Shown here: piece after piece, positions 1-6,258 of the stretch | Position numbering within the stretch: the first letter of the stretch is position 1 | How the letters are laid out: each line of letters opens with the position of its first letter | NCBI GenBank assembly: GCA_945871455.1 | Contig: CAMBXJ010000078.1 | Span: forward strand, 1 to 11,429 | From: Asaia bogorensis | Lineage (GTDB): Bacteria > Pseudomonadota > Alphaproteobacteria > Acetobacterales > Acetobacteraceae | Direction of reading: 5' to 3' | DNA: 11,429 bases | Program-made: the position numbers and the translations under genes | Notes under the pieces: model-generated | What the model was told of the DNA's origin: nothing | What the model saw: only the letters and a program-made list of their open reading frames with translations | The model's database searches: none

Positions 1-80
1 GCCTCGCGTTTGGCGCCGATTCTGCCCATCCGGCTCACGGTCGGGCTCTGGCGATGCGCGTCAGGTTTCGGAACGGCCGC

Positions 81-461
81 TCATCGCGCGTGGACGACGC
101 CGAGCATCTGGTCGCCGACACAGAGTTTCATGTCGGACTCGCTGCGTGCGAACAGATAGGCGACCGGGATGTCCAGGCGTTGCACGACCGTGTCGCGGCA
201 GCGCACCCCGGTGTTGTCGGTGAAGATCAACACGCGACCCGGCGCGCAGCCCTGATAGCCGAACTGGCGGCGGCCACCGTCGATGAAAGCCTCGATCGTC
301 TTCTTCTGGACCAACTGGTAGCCGACGACCTCATCCAGGTCGCAGCCGGACGCGGCCCGGGCCGGCTGCGTCATCCCGAACCACGCGACACCGCACAACA
401 CGGCCAGGACAACGCACGGAGCCACTTGCGGAGCCACGCGCAGGACCGCGGCGAACCGCAT
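81..461 (-). CDS. Small secreted four-cysteine protein, function unknown
   Basis: A 126-residue protein that I do not recognise by name. Residues 1-10 are lightly basic, residues 11-31 form a hydrophobic stretch, and an ARA-AS site near residue 37 looks like a signal peptidase I cut, so export to the periplasm or outside is likely. The mature part of about 90 residues has four cysteines (C40, C72, C88, C114), enough for two disulfides, and no membrane segment. The centre (residues 40-90: a CDLDEVVGY start, a KKTIE run, then FTDNTGVRC) is compact and reads as real protein, similar in style to unnamed small secreted alphaproteobacterial proteins. Its ATG shares one base with the stop of the upstream ThDP enzyme (TGATG at 459-463), so translation is probably coupled and the start is well supported. 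No internal strong ribosome site was seen. Its role in relation to the enzyme is unknown. Confidence 0.8.
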   Translation of the reverse strand: MRFAAVLRVAPQVAPCVVLAVLCGVAWFGMTQPARAASGCDLDEVVGYQLVQKKTIEAFIDGGRRQFGYQGCAPGRVLIFTDNTGVRCRDTVVQRLDIPVAYLFARSESDMKLCVGDQMLGVVHAR

Positions 462-2137
462 CAGACCGGCTTCCAGGACCGGTCGACCTCCACATCGATC
501 AGGGTGGGACCATCGGCGGCCAACGCCTGGCGCAGCAGGTCCTGGACGTCGTCCAGGGTCGTGGCCTTATGGGCGGTCAGCCCCAGCCCCCGCGCGACCG
601 AGCAGAAATCGACGCGCGGACGATCGAGGTCCATGCCGACATAGGTGTCGGTCTGCGCCGCCAGCGCCTTCATCGAGTTGGTGCGCTGCTTCAGGATCCG
701 ATACGAGTAGTTGTTGATGATGATGAAGACCATTTGCAGGTTTTCCCGCGCCGCGGTCCACAGGCTCTGGATCGTGTACATCGCCGACCCGTCGCCCACC
801 AGAGCGACCACCGGGCGGTCCGGCAGCGCCAGCTTGGCGCCAACCGCGGCCGGCAGACCCCAGCCGATGCCGCCGCCGCGCATGCCGAAGAAGCTCTGCG
901 GGTCATCGCTTTTCAGAAAGCGGCGCAATCCGGTGCCGGACGACACGGTCTCATCGATCACCACGGCATCCGCCGGCAGCATCCGCCCGATCGCCTGCAT
1001 CAGCGCCAGCGGGTGGATCGGATGGCGGCCGGCGACGGCCTCGGCCATCGCGCTCAGCTTGGCCAGACTGGCGATCCCCTCGATCCGCACATGCTCCAGG
1101 CGCTTGACGGCACGATCGGCATCCCCGGAGGAACGGGCAGCCAGCACGCCCTGGGTCAGTTCCGGCAACGTGGTCTTGGGTTCCCCCAGGATCGCCACCT
1201 TGGCGGGATAGTTCTTGCCCAGTTCCCAGGGATTGGTGTCGAGATGGATGATCGGCATGCCCTCCGGCATGGAATCCACGTCGTCCGGCAAGGACAGGGT
1301 GAACAGGTCAGCGCCGATGGAAACCAGCAGGTCGTGCTGGCTCAACATGCCGTTGATCGCCGCGGGCAGTCGCACCAGGGCGCCGCGATACAGCGGATGA
1401 GACGACGGGAACATGCAGCGGGTCGCCATCCCCTCGTCATACACGGGCGCGCCCAGGGCTTCGGCGAGCGCCACGAGTTCCAGCAGCGCATCGCCCTGCG
1501 GCACGGCGTCACCGGCGATGATCACCGGGCTTTGCGCGCGGGCCATGATCTCGGCGGCGCGCCTGATGGCGCTGGCATCGCCGCGGATGCCGGTGGCGAC
1601 ACGGGTCGGTTCCCCCAGGTCCAGGTCTTCCGAGTCGGTCAGGATATCGCCCGGCAACGACAGGAACACCGGGCCGGTGGGCGGGGCGAGCGCGGTCTTG
1701 GCCGCGCGGTGGATGGCGCGCGGCAGGTCGGACAGGCGGCGCACTTCCTCCGACCATTTCACGAAGGGGCGGGCGACGACGGGCAGGTCGGCCCACAGCA
1801 GAGGCTCGGTGAAGTTGAAGCGCTGCTCGTGCTGGCCGGCGGTGACGATGATCGGCGCGCCGGCCTTCTGCGCGTCATACAGCATGCCCATCGCGTTCCC
1901 GAGGCCGGGGGCGGCGTGCAGGTTGACGCAGGACAACCCCCCGGAAGCCTGGGCATAGCCGTCGGCCATGCCCATCGCGGGGGCTTCCTGCAGCGCCAGG
2001 ACGTAGCGCAACTCCTTCTCGGCCGCGAAGGCGTCCATCAGCGGCAGTTCCGTGGTGCCGGGATTGCCAAACATGATGCGCACGCCTTCCTGCTTCAGCA
2101 GTTCGAGCAATGCGGTCTTTCCCGGCATGACTGGCAT
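461..2137 (-). CDS. ThDP-dependent enzyme, benzoylformate decarboxylase-like
   Basis: A 558-residue thiamine-diphosphate enzyme of the acetolactate synthase/decarboxylase superfamily, closest in pattern to benzoylformate decarboxylase (mdlC). N-terminal Pyr domain: FGNPGTTELP at 23-32, catalytic Glu51 in LALQEA, and NLHAAPG at 72-78 with His74. The central domain lies at about 185-335. C-terminal PP domain: a GDGSAMY motif beginning at 448 and closing with NN at 475-476, the Mg/ThDP diphosphate motif. Length matches the family (about 530-560). I chose the ATG at 2137: GAGGGA lies 8-10 bases upstream, whereas the in-frame ATG at 2203 adds 22 unconserved residues and has no ribosome site. By ungapped comparison with the Pseudomonas putida enzyme from memory, catalytic Ser26 is Thr28 and catalytic His281 is Ser282, so the substrate is probably not benzoylformate; another 2-oxo acid is likely. 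It is probably cytosolic and lies in one operon with the secreted protein that follows. Confidence 0.9.
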   Translation of the reverse strand: MPVMPGKTALLELLKQEGVRIMFGNPGTTELPLMDAFAAEKELRYVLALQEAPAMGMADGYAQASGGLSCVNLHAAPGLGNAMGMLYDAQKAGAPIIVTAGQHEQRFNFTEPLLWADLPVVARPFVKWSEEVRRLSDLPRAIHRAAKTALAPPTGPVFLSLPGDILTDSEDLDLGEPTRVATGIRGDASAIRRAAEIMARAQSPVIIAGDAVPQGDALLELVALAEALGAPVYDEGMATRCMFPSSHPLYRGALVRLPAAINGMLSQHDLLVSIGADLFTLSLPDDVDSMPEGMPIIHLDTNPWELGKNYPAKVAILGEPKTTLPELTQGVLAARSSGDADRAVKRLEHVRIEGIASLAKLSAMAEAVAGRHPIHPLALMQAIGRMLPADAVVIDETVSSGTGLRRFLKSDDPQSFFGMRGGGIGWGLPAAVGAKLALPDRPVVALVGDGSAMYTIQSLWTAARENLQMVFIIINNYSYRILKQRTNSMKALAAQTDTYVGMDLDRPRVDFCSVARGLGLTAHKATTLDDVQDLLRQALAADGPTLIDVEVDRSWKPV

Positions 2138-2253
2138 CTGGAGTCCCTCGGTTTCATGGCGTGTCGGTTCTGTTCCGCTACAGGGCATGGGGATGGGAAT
2201 CAAGCGTATGCGGTTTGCGTGGTGCGAACGGACGGAAATGCTATGGTGGCCGC

Positions 2254-2826
2254 ATGAGCGTGGCCCTTCGCAAACCCATGAACTTGGCGGAATTCCTCGA
2301 TTGGGAAGAACGCCAGGAATTGCGCTACGAATTCGACGGGTGCGAGCCTGTTGCGATGACCGGCGGCACGTTCGCGCATGAGCGCATCGGCGGCAACATC
2401 CGGGCAGAACTGCATACCCGGCTGCGGGGGACCCCGTGCGTGGTGGTCGGCCCGACGTTGAAGATCGAGGTCGCCGGGCGCATCCGCTATCCGGATGCCT
2501 TCGTGCTCTGTTCTCGGGTTTCCCCCAAAGCGACCGTCATGCGTGAACCCGTCGTGGTGTTCGAGGTCCTGAGCGAAAGTACCGCCCGCACCGACCACAT
2601 CGAGAAGCTGCGCGAATACGCCGCCACCCCGTCGATCCAGCGCTATGTGATCCTGGAACAGGATTCCATCGGCGCGATGGTCTTCACGCGCAAGGACGGG
2701 CAATTCATCGCCGAAACCCTGACCGAGGGCGACACGCTGCGCATGCCGGAAATCGGCGTTGAAGTCGCGATGACGGATTTCTACGAAGGGATTGAAATGT
2801 CGGCTGGTACCCCGGATACGCCATGA
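2254..2826 (+). CDS. Uma2 family (DUF820) PD-(D/E)XK nuclease-like protein
   Basis: A 190-residue protein with the Uma2 layout. The opening helix MNLAEFLDWEE is followed by YEFDGCEPVAMTGGTFAHERI (residues 25-45 region), which matches the family's Y-E-x-x-D-G-x-x-x-A-M pattern and its H-x-R-I. Then comes the nuclease-like core with D81 in YPDAF and E104 in VFEVLSEST, and a helix with K118. Uma2 proteins carry a restriction-endonuclease-like fold and are common in alphaproteobacteria, cyanobacteria and planctomycetes; their biological role is poorly known, so 'endonuclease' is only a family label. The start is the ATG at 2254, where family similarity begins; an in-frame ATG at 2161 would add 31 unrelated residues. 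There is no clear Shine-Dalgarno; a weak TGCTAT -10-like hexamer lies about 10 bases ahead, which would make a leaderless mRNA (speculative). It stands alone, divergent from the ThDP enzyme and convergent with BLUF, with no visible partner. Confidence 0.87.
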   Translation: MSVALRKPMNLAEFLDWEERQELRYEFDGCEPVAMTGGTFAHERIGGNIRAELHTRLRGTPCVVVGPTLKIEVAGRIRYPDAFVLCSRVSPKATVMREPVVVFEVLSESTARTDHIEKLREYAATPSIQRYVILEQDSIGAMVFTRKDGQFIAETLTEGDTLRMPEIGVEVAMTDFYEGIEMSAGTPDTP

Positions 2827-2910
2827 ACGAGGGGGTTCGGCGGTTTTCTATTCCGCTTCACCCGCCCGCCGCGCGGCAATGTCAGCCTCCCAAATTTGAC
2901 GAAGTAGCGC

Positions 2911-2925
2911 ACATGAAACTCATGT
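2911..2925. other. Short perfect stem-loop at the 3' end of the BLUF gene
   Basis: ACATGA (2911-2916), a three-base loop AAC, then TCATGT (2920-2925) form a perfect 6-bp stem; allowing one bulged base it extends by three more pairs. It covers the BLUF stop codon and sits in the 93-bp gap between convergent Uma2 and BLUF genes. Neither side has a T-run, so this is at best a weak shared terminator or mRNA end signal. Confidence 0.25.
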
Positions 2926-3354
2926 CGCGTTCCTGGTAAGCAGCCGCAAGGACTCCAGCAGTTGCTCGGCCTCCGGTCCCGCGCCGCAGGTCAGCGCCGC
3001 CTCGAACACGAAATGTGCCAGCGGATGGCATCCATCTTTGCCTGGTGCGTCCACATAGGCCATGGACCAGTGCGGAAACATCCGATGTGCCGGCTGGGTC
3101 TGTTCCAGGATTCTCAGGTCGCTGTGTCGGGGATCACGTCGTATCCGCCCGAATATCGGTGCCAGGTCAGCGACAGCGCCTTCCAACACCTGGGCGAAAC
3201 AACTGTCATTGAAAGTCATCGCCCCGGTCAGGCGCGCTGCGCGATTGTTCGTCCGAGCCGCCGCCAGGATCTTGCGAATCTGTAGCTCGACTTCTGGGCG
3301 CGAGCCAGTGACACGGTTTCGGCTGCAATATACAATCCGCACGAGGCCACTCAT
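2920..3354 (-). CDS. Stand-alone BLUF-domain blue-light photoreceptor
   Basis: A 144-residue protein made of one BLUF (blue light using FAD) domain plus a short C-terminal helical tail. BLUF domains bind FAD and switch hydrogen bonding around the flavin on blue light. All residues of the photocycle can be placed by comparison with AppA: Tyr9 (RIVYCSR), Asn37 (NNRAARLTGA), Gln55 (FAQVLEG), Trp96 and Met98 (FPHWSMAYV). RRDPRHSDL at 72-80 is the usual R-D-x-R-H family signature. There is no GGDEF, EAL or other output domain, so it belongs to the short BLUF class that works through a partner protein; no candidate partner is adjacent. The start at 3354 is supported by a perfect AGGAGG (3365-3370) ten bases upstream. 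It is transcribed alone on the minus strand, with greB about 500 bp upstream and Uma2 convergent downstream. Confidence 0.93.
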   Translation of the reverse strand: MSGLVRIVYCSRNRVTGSRPEVELQIRKILAAARTNNRAARLTGAMTFNDSCFAQVLEGAVADLAPIFGRIRRDPRHSDLRILEQTQPAHRMFPHWSMAYVDAPGKDGCHPLAHFVFEAALTCGAGPEAEQLLESLRLLTRNAT

Positions 3355-3364
3355 CGCCGGTTAG

Positions 3365-3370
3365 CCTCCT
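3365..3370 (-). promoter_or_regulatory. Strong ribosome binding site of the BLUF gene
   Basis: AGGAGG on the minus strand, ten bases before the ATG at 3354. It is the best Shine-Dalgarno match in the window and fixes the BLUF start. Confidence 0.75.
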
Positions 3371-3548
3371 ATTTGTGCCAGCATTGAAGCAGTAATCAGT
3401 AAATTTCAGGTTAATGCCCATCGACGTTGTGGCAAACGGTGCCGCCGCCGTGGGTTATGCGGCGCTGTACCGCCGCGCGGGAGCAGGGCGCCCGAGAAGG
3501 CCGGCAAGATCAGGGCTGTTGAATGCTAATGCGCCGAGTCGTTCAAAA

Positions 3549-3684
3549 TGCGGGGATTGGATTGCCTGTCTCTCACCGTCATGGCGGGCGTAGGCCCGCC
3601 ACGGCCGTTGACAGCGGAGAAGCGGTGGATGGTGGGCCTGCGCCCACCATGACGGTGAGAGATATCCGTGCCACGATCCCCGCA
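3549..3684. repeat. Nested palindromic intergenic repeat (REP/MITE-like)
   Basis: Two 33-bp arms, 3569-3601 and 3630-3662, are reverse complements apart from three positions; each begins TCTCTCACCGTCATGG when read inward. Within each arm lies its own perfect 8-bp hairpin: TGGCGGGC/GCCCGCCA with loop GTAG (3582-3601), and TGGTGGGC/GCCCACCA with loop CTGC (3630-3649). Outside them a further 9-bp inverted pair, TGCGGGGAT (3549-3557) and ATCCCCGCA (3676-3684), encloses the whole unit of 136 bp. There is no coding capacity. The form fits a pair of inverted REP-like units or a small non-autonomous element. No transposase is in the window. Similar CCGTCATGGCGGGC-type strings occur between genes in other alphaproteobacteria as far as I recall, so other copies in this genome are likely. 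Confidence 0.85.
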
Positions 3685-3726
3685 AAATCAACGACACGGA
3701 CCACCAGGTAACTCGGCGTTGGAAGA

Positions 3727-3743
3727 TTGCGTCCGCGACGCAA
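3727..3743 (-). terminator. Possible greB transcription terminator
   Basis: TTGCGTC (3727-3733), loop CGC, and GACGCAA (3737-3743) make a perfect 7-bp stem about 120 bp beyond the greB stop. Read on the minus strand, the stem is followed by TCTTCC, a poor T-tract. It could instead be an unrelated dyad. Confidence 0.35.
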
Positions 3744-3863
3744 CACATTGCGAAAATTGTATTGGCGAACGGGACGGGGTGGGTTCCGGGGCAGCGCACT
3801 TCCATCCCTGAACACCCACGATATCCTGGTACGAGTCATCACTCCAGGCATCCCGCCGATGGG

Positions 3864-4406
3864 TCAGACTGTTACGACAGCATCAGGATACCGTATCTCC
3901 ACGACCTCGATCGTTTCGACACCACGCGGCGTGTGCACCGCGACCTCATCGCCGCATTTCGCCTTTGCCTTGATCAGAGCCACCGCGATCGGCGCGGTCA
4001 GGCTGATCTTGCCATCCGTCATGTCCGCCTCATCGATGCCGACGATCGTGACGGTCCTTTCGGTGTCCGCCTCGTCCAGATAGCTCACCGTGGCGCCGAA
4101 AAACACCCGGTCCCGCACGGTCTGGCGGGCCGGGTCCACCACCTCCGCGCTTTCCAATCGTTTCGTCAGAAACCGCGCGCGCCGGTCGATCTCCCGCAGG
4201 CAGCGCTTGCCATACTGGTAATCCGCGTTCTCGCTGCGATCGCCGTTCGAAGCGGCCCAGGACACCACATCCACCACGCGCGGCCGTTCGACCCGCATCA
4301 GTTGGTCGTATTCTTCCCGCAGCCGAGCGTGGCCGGTGGGTGTCATGTAGAATCGCCCGCCCAGGGCCAGGCGGGGCACATCGTCGTCATCGTCCATCGC
4401 CGCCAT
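3864..4406 (-). CDS. greB: Transcription elongation factor GreB
   Basis: A 180-residue GreB, which inserts its coiled coil into the RNA polymerase secondary channel and stimulates cleavage of backtracked RNA. The N-terminal coiled coil spans about 22-90 and carries the family signature VVSWAASNGDRSENADYQYG (48-67); acidic tip residues D56 and E59 lie within it. It is followed by REIDRRARFLTKRLE (71-85), close to the E. coli GreB text. The C-terminal FKBP-like domain (about 95-180) opens with VFFGATVSY. The family is usually about 160 residues; here there is a 17-residue acidic N-terminal extension with five consecutive Asp (DDDDD at 5-9). I chose the ATG at 4406 because AGAGGGG lies five bases upstream; the next ATG (4397) is possible. 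The frame stays open upstream to 4619 but shows no conserved protein there. It appears monocistronic. Confidence 0.95.
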   Translation of the reverse strand: MAAMDDDDDVPRLALGGRFYMTPTGHARLREEYDQLMRVERPRVVDVVSWAASNGDRSENADYQYGKRCLREIDRRARFLTKRLESAEVVDPARQTVRDRVFFGATVSYLDEADTERTVTIVGIDEADMTDGKISLTAPIAVALIKAKAKCGDEVAVHTPRGVETIEVVEIRYPDAVVTV

Positions 4407-4697
4407 CGTATCCCCTCTGTTGTGCCAGGCCAGCCGCCGCCGGAAGTAACCCGGGGCGGGACCGGTTCGCCGGTCATTGTGCCGCATCGCCATATCGGCA
4501 CCCTGGACCCGTGCCCCTTCTACGACGCTCTGGCGCAAACGCACGAGGAGGTGATCCCCACCCATCCCGGCTAAAGGGCATCCCCCAGGGTCGCAATGGG
4601 TCACAAGCGTGCGTGACATTGCCGTGCTCTACCGCTCGCTTCTCGAAGTCCGGCAATGCCGATGAGAGGACAGCTATGGGTCATTGTTTCGGCCGGT

Positions 4698-4706
4698 TGG
4701 TATAAC
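4698..4706 (+). promoter_or_regulatory. Possible extended -10 promoter for the flavin oxidoreductase gene
   Basis: TGG followed by TATAAC (4701-4706) fits the extended -10 form TGnTATAAT with one mismatch. There is no clear -35 at the usual distance. A start near 4713 would give a leader of about 150 bases that begins with two adjacent dyads. Confidence 0.4.
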
Positions 4707-4734
4707 GAAGCTTGCTTCAAAGGCCGCGCCTTTG
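4707..4734 (+). promoter_or_regulatory. Two adjacent dyads at the start of the oxidoreductase leader
   Basis: GAAGC-TT-GCTTC (4707-4718) is followed at once by CAAAGGC-CGC-GCCTTTG (4718-4734), a perfect 7-bp stem with a three-base loop. They lie directly after the predicted -10, where they could be an operator or fold as the 5' end of the mRNA. I do not recognise a known riboswitch. Confidence 0.35.
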
Positions 4735-4762
4735 GTGCGGTCTCAAGTGACCATGGGGATAA

Positions 4763-4795
4763 AGCCCGGACAATGCCCGGACAAACCCCGGACAA
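4763..4795. repeat. Three 11-bp tandem repeats, CCCGGACAA core
   Basis: Three contiguous 11-bp units (4763-4773, 4774-4784, 4785-4795), each ending in CCCGGACAA, with only the first two bases varying. The 11-bp period puts the cores on one face of the helix. On the minus strand a further degenerate TTATCC copy follows at the 4762 side. Located about 70 bp before the oxidoreductase start, they may be phased protein-binding sites or merely a short tandem expansion. Confidence 0.7.
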
Positions 4796-4863
4796 GGCCC
4801 CTGGCGGGGTTGGGCGCGGGGCCCACTCTTCCTGCCGGCCTCATCGCACGCCATAGTCCCCCC

Positions 4864-5865
4864 ATGATCCCACTCTCCGTCCTAGACCTCTCGCCCATCC
4901 CCGAAGGCAGCGACGCGGGCCAGGCCCTGCGCAACTCCCTGTCCCTCGCCCGCCATGTGGAGGCGCTGGGCTACCGGCGTTACTGGATGGCCGAACACCA
5001 CAATTTGCCGGGGATCGCCAGCGCCGCGACCGCGGTGGCGCTGGCCCATATCGCGGCCGGCACCAGGTCCATCACCATCGGCGCGGGCGGGGTCATGCTA
5101 CCCAACCACGCGCCTCTGCTGATCGCGGAGCAATTCGGCACCCTGGCCGCCTTGCATCCGGGTCGCGTGGAACTGGGGCTGGGGCGTGCCCCCGGATCCG
5201 ACCAGATCACCGCACGGGCCATGCGACGGACGTTGCAGTCCGGCGGCGACGATTTCCCGCAGGATGTGATAGAGCTGATGGGCTACTTCCAACCGGCCGA
5301 ACCGAACCAGGCCGTGCAGGCGGTTCCCGGCGCCGGGCTGGATGTGCCGATCTGGATCCTGGGGTCCAGCACCTATGGCGCGCAACTGGCGGCGATGCTG
5401 GGCCTGCCCTATGCGTTCGCATCTCATTTCGCGCCGGGCTACATGATGCACGCCGCCTCGATTTATCGTGAGAAATTCCGACCTTCAGCGCAATTGGCGG
5501 CACCTCACATCATTTTCGGTGTGAACGTGATCGCGGCCGAGACGGACGCCGAGGCGCGGTTTCTGTTTTCCTCGGTCCAGCAGTCGTTCCTGAACATCCG
5601 CCGCGGCCGTCCGGCCAAGCTGCCGCCGCCGGTCCCCGATATGGATTCGCGGATCGACCGACATGGACGTGCCATGCTGGACGATGCCCTGGCCTGCGCG
5701 ATCGTGGGCGGGCCGGACACGGTCCGACGCGGGCTGGAGGAATTCATCCAGCACACCGGCGCCGACGGTCTGATGGTCACGGCCAACATCTACGACCACA
5801 GCGCCCGTCTACGATCCTTCGAGATCCTGGCCCAGGTGCATGGCGCCACGAAACGAGCCGCCTAG
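4864..5865 (+). CDS. yhbW: YhbW-like LLM-class flavin-dependent oxidoreductase
   Basis: A 333-residue member of the bacterial luciferase-like (LLM) flavin monooxygenase superfamily, expected to be an FMN-dependent TIM barrel using reduced flavin from a separate reductase; the natural substrate is not known. It matches E. coli YhbW from end to end: [13 protein letters not shown] (4-16), RYWMAEHHN (39-47), GIASAATAV (50-58), [20 protein letters not shown] (75-94), [11 protein letters not shown] (104-114), PIWILGSS (162-169), AFASHFAP (184-191). Length equals the family norm, with no gaps. The ATG at 4864 is where similarity begins; the frame is open further upstream but contains the tandem repeats and no conserved sequence. 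There is no Shine-Dalgarno before this ATG (the bases ahead are CCCCCC), so initiation may be weak or the true start slightly different. It is a single gene; the symbol is by homology only. Confidence 0.93.
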   Translation: MIPLSVLDLSPIPEGSDAGQALRNSLSLARHVEALGYRRYWMAEHHNLPGIASAATAVALAHIAAGTRSITIGAGGVMLPNHAPLLIAEQFGTLAALHPGRVELGLGRAPGSDQITARAMRRTLQSGGDDFPQDVIELMGYFQPAEPNQAVQAVPGAGLDVPIWILGSSTYGAQLAAMLGLPYAFASHFAPGYMMHAASIYREKFRPSAQLAAPHIIFGVNVIAAETDAEARFLFSSVQQSFLNIRRGRPAKLPPPVPDMDSRIDRHGRAMLDDALACAIVGGPDTVRRGLEEFIQHTGADGLMVTANIYDHSARLRSFEILAQVHGATKRAA

Positions 5866-5924
5866 GCCGGCAAGGCAGCGGGGCGACCGGACCAGGACAA
5901 TCGCCTGGACGGGAGGTTGATCGA

Positions 5925-5947
5925 ACCAAACCGCCGCGACGTTTGGT
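5925..5947. other. 7-bp inverted repeat after the oxidoreductase gene
   Basis: ACCAAAC (5925-5931) and GTTTGGT (5941-5947) are perfect reverse complements nine bases apart, 60 bp past the oxidoreductase stop. With no following T-run it is an unconvincing terminator; it could be a binding site or chance. Confidence 0.25.
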
Positions 5948-6223
5948 GCCCGGCGTCGCCGCTCGGCGGGCTTGGATTGAGATTTATCAGACGCCACTCA
6001 AGTCCGGACGCTTGAACGCGGCGCTGGCGGGGCGCCGGATTTGCGACCGGGTGCCTTTGGCTCTTCCCGCGTTGCAGCCATGCACCTCTACTAAACAGCA
6101 GCCGCTCTGGACCGCCCGAAAGGTCAACCCCGTGCACCTTCCACACATGCGGCGCTGCTGGGTATCCAGGTTGACGATTGGCGTCGGAACAGGGGGGAAA
6201 CCGCGCCTACGGCGGCCGGATAA

Positions 6224-6248
6224 TCGCTGCCGAGCGACCATGCAGCGA
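6224..6248 (-). terminator. Stem-loop just beyond the polA stop, possible terminator
   Basis: TCGCTGC (6224-6230) pairs with GCAGCGA (6242-6248), a 7-bp stem with an 11-base loop, starting 11 bases past the polA stop. The flanks carry a repeated GGCGGCCG (6211-6218 and 6251-6258 area). The minus-strand downstream bases TTATCC are not a proper T-tract, so the assignment is weak. Confidence 0.3.
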
Positions 6249-6258
6249 CTGGCGGCCG

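Larger units (their letters stand above)
3371..3863. other. Gene-free region between BLUF and greB
   Basis: About 490 bp with no credible gene. Frames that stay open here run straight through the palindromic repeat and show no recognisable protein. Contents: unassigned sequence 3371-3548, the nested palindromic element 3549-3684, and a terminator-like hairpin at 3727-3743. The sequence 3440-3540 is GC-rich and could be a decayed gene remnant, but I cannot name it. Confidence 0.7.
4407..4863. other. Divergent intergenic region between greB and the flavin oxidoreductase
   Basis: 457 bp with no gene. From the greB side: a GACCGG-TTCG-CCGGTC hairpin at 4460-4475 in the greB leader, an 8-bp inverted pair CATTGCCG/CGGCAATG (4617-4624, 4651-4658), then the extended -10, leader hairpins and tandem repeats that precede the plus-strand gene and are listed separately. 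Frames open across it have no recognisable content. Confidence 0.6.
5866..6258. other. Gene-free region between convergent oxidoreductase and polA genes
   Basis: 393 bp between the ends of two convergent genes. Frames in it give arginine- and cysteine-rich sequence without recognisable motifs, typical of non-coding GC-rich DNA. It holds two stem-loops (5925-5947, 6224-6248) but no T-tracts. I see no tRNA or known RNA. Confidence 0.6.

Noticed and set aside
1..38. Possible start of a further minus-strand gene at the left edge (GTG at 38 or ATG at 29)
   Set aside because: Only about ten codons are visible (MGRIGAKRE), with no good Shine-Dalgarno and nothing recognisable; too little to call.
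569..2257. Plus-strand open frame of 562 codons opposite the ThDP enzyme
   Set aside because: Antisense shadow; low-complexity Arg/Gln/Gly/His composition and no recognisable domain.
3455..3851. Overlapping frames on both strands around the palindromic repeat
   Set aside because: They cross the nested palindrome and lack motifs or ribosome sites. They are spurious translations of a structured repeat.
4460..4475. GACCGG-TTCG-CCGGTC hairpin as a terminator
   Set aside because: The stem is perfect, but no T-run follows on either strand, no gene ends near it, and the loop is closed by G-C rather than the extra-stable C(UUCG)G. It may be a leader hairpin of greB or chance.
4407..4619. In-frame upstream extension of greB (71 codons)
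   Set aside because: It has no similarity to GreB and contains a hairpin, and the ATG at 4406 has a good ribosome site. The open frame is most likely due to GC-rich DNA.
5943..6241. Frames of 84-178 codons between the oxidoreductase and polA
   Set aside because: Composition is Arg/Cys/Pro-rich with no domain, and there is no ribosome site; both strands are equally open, as expected for GC-rich non-coding DNA.
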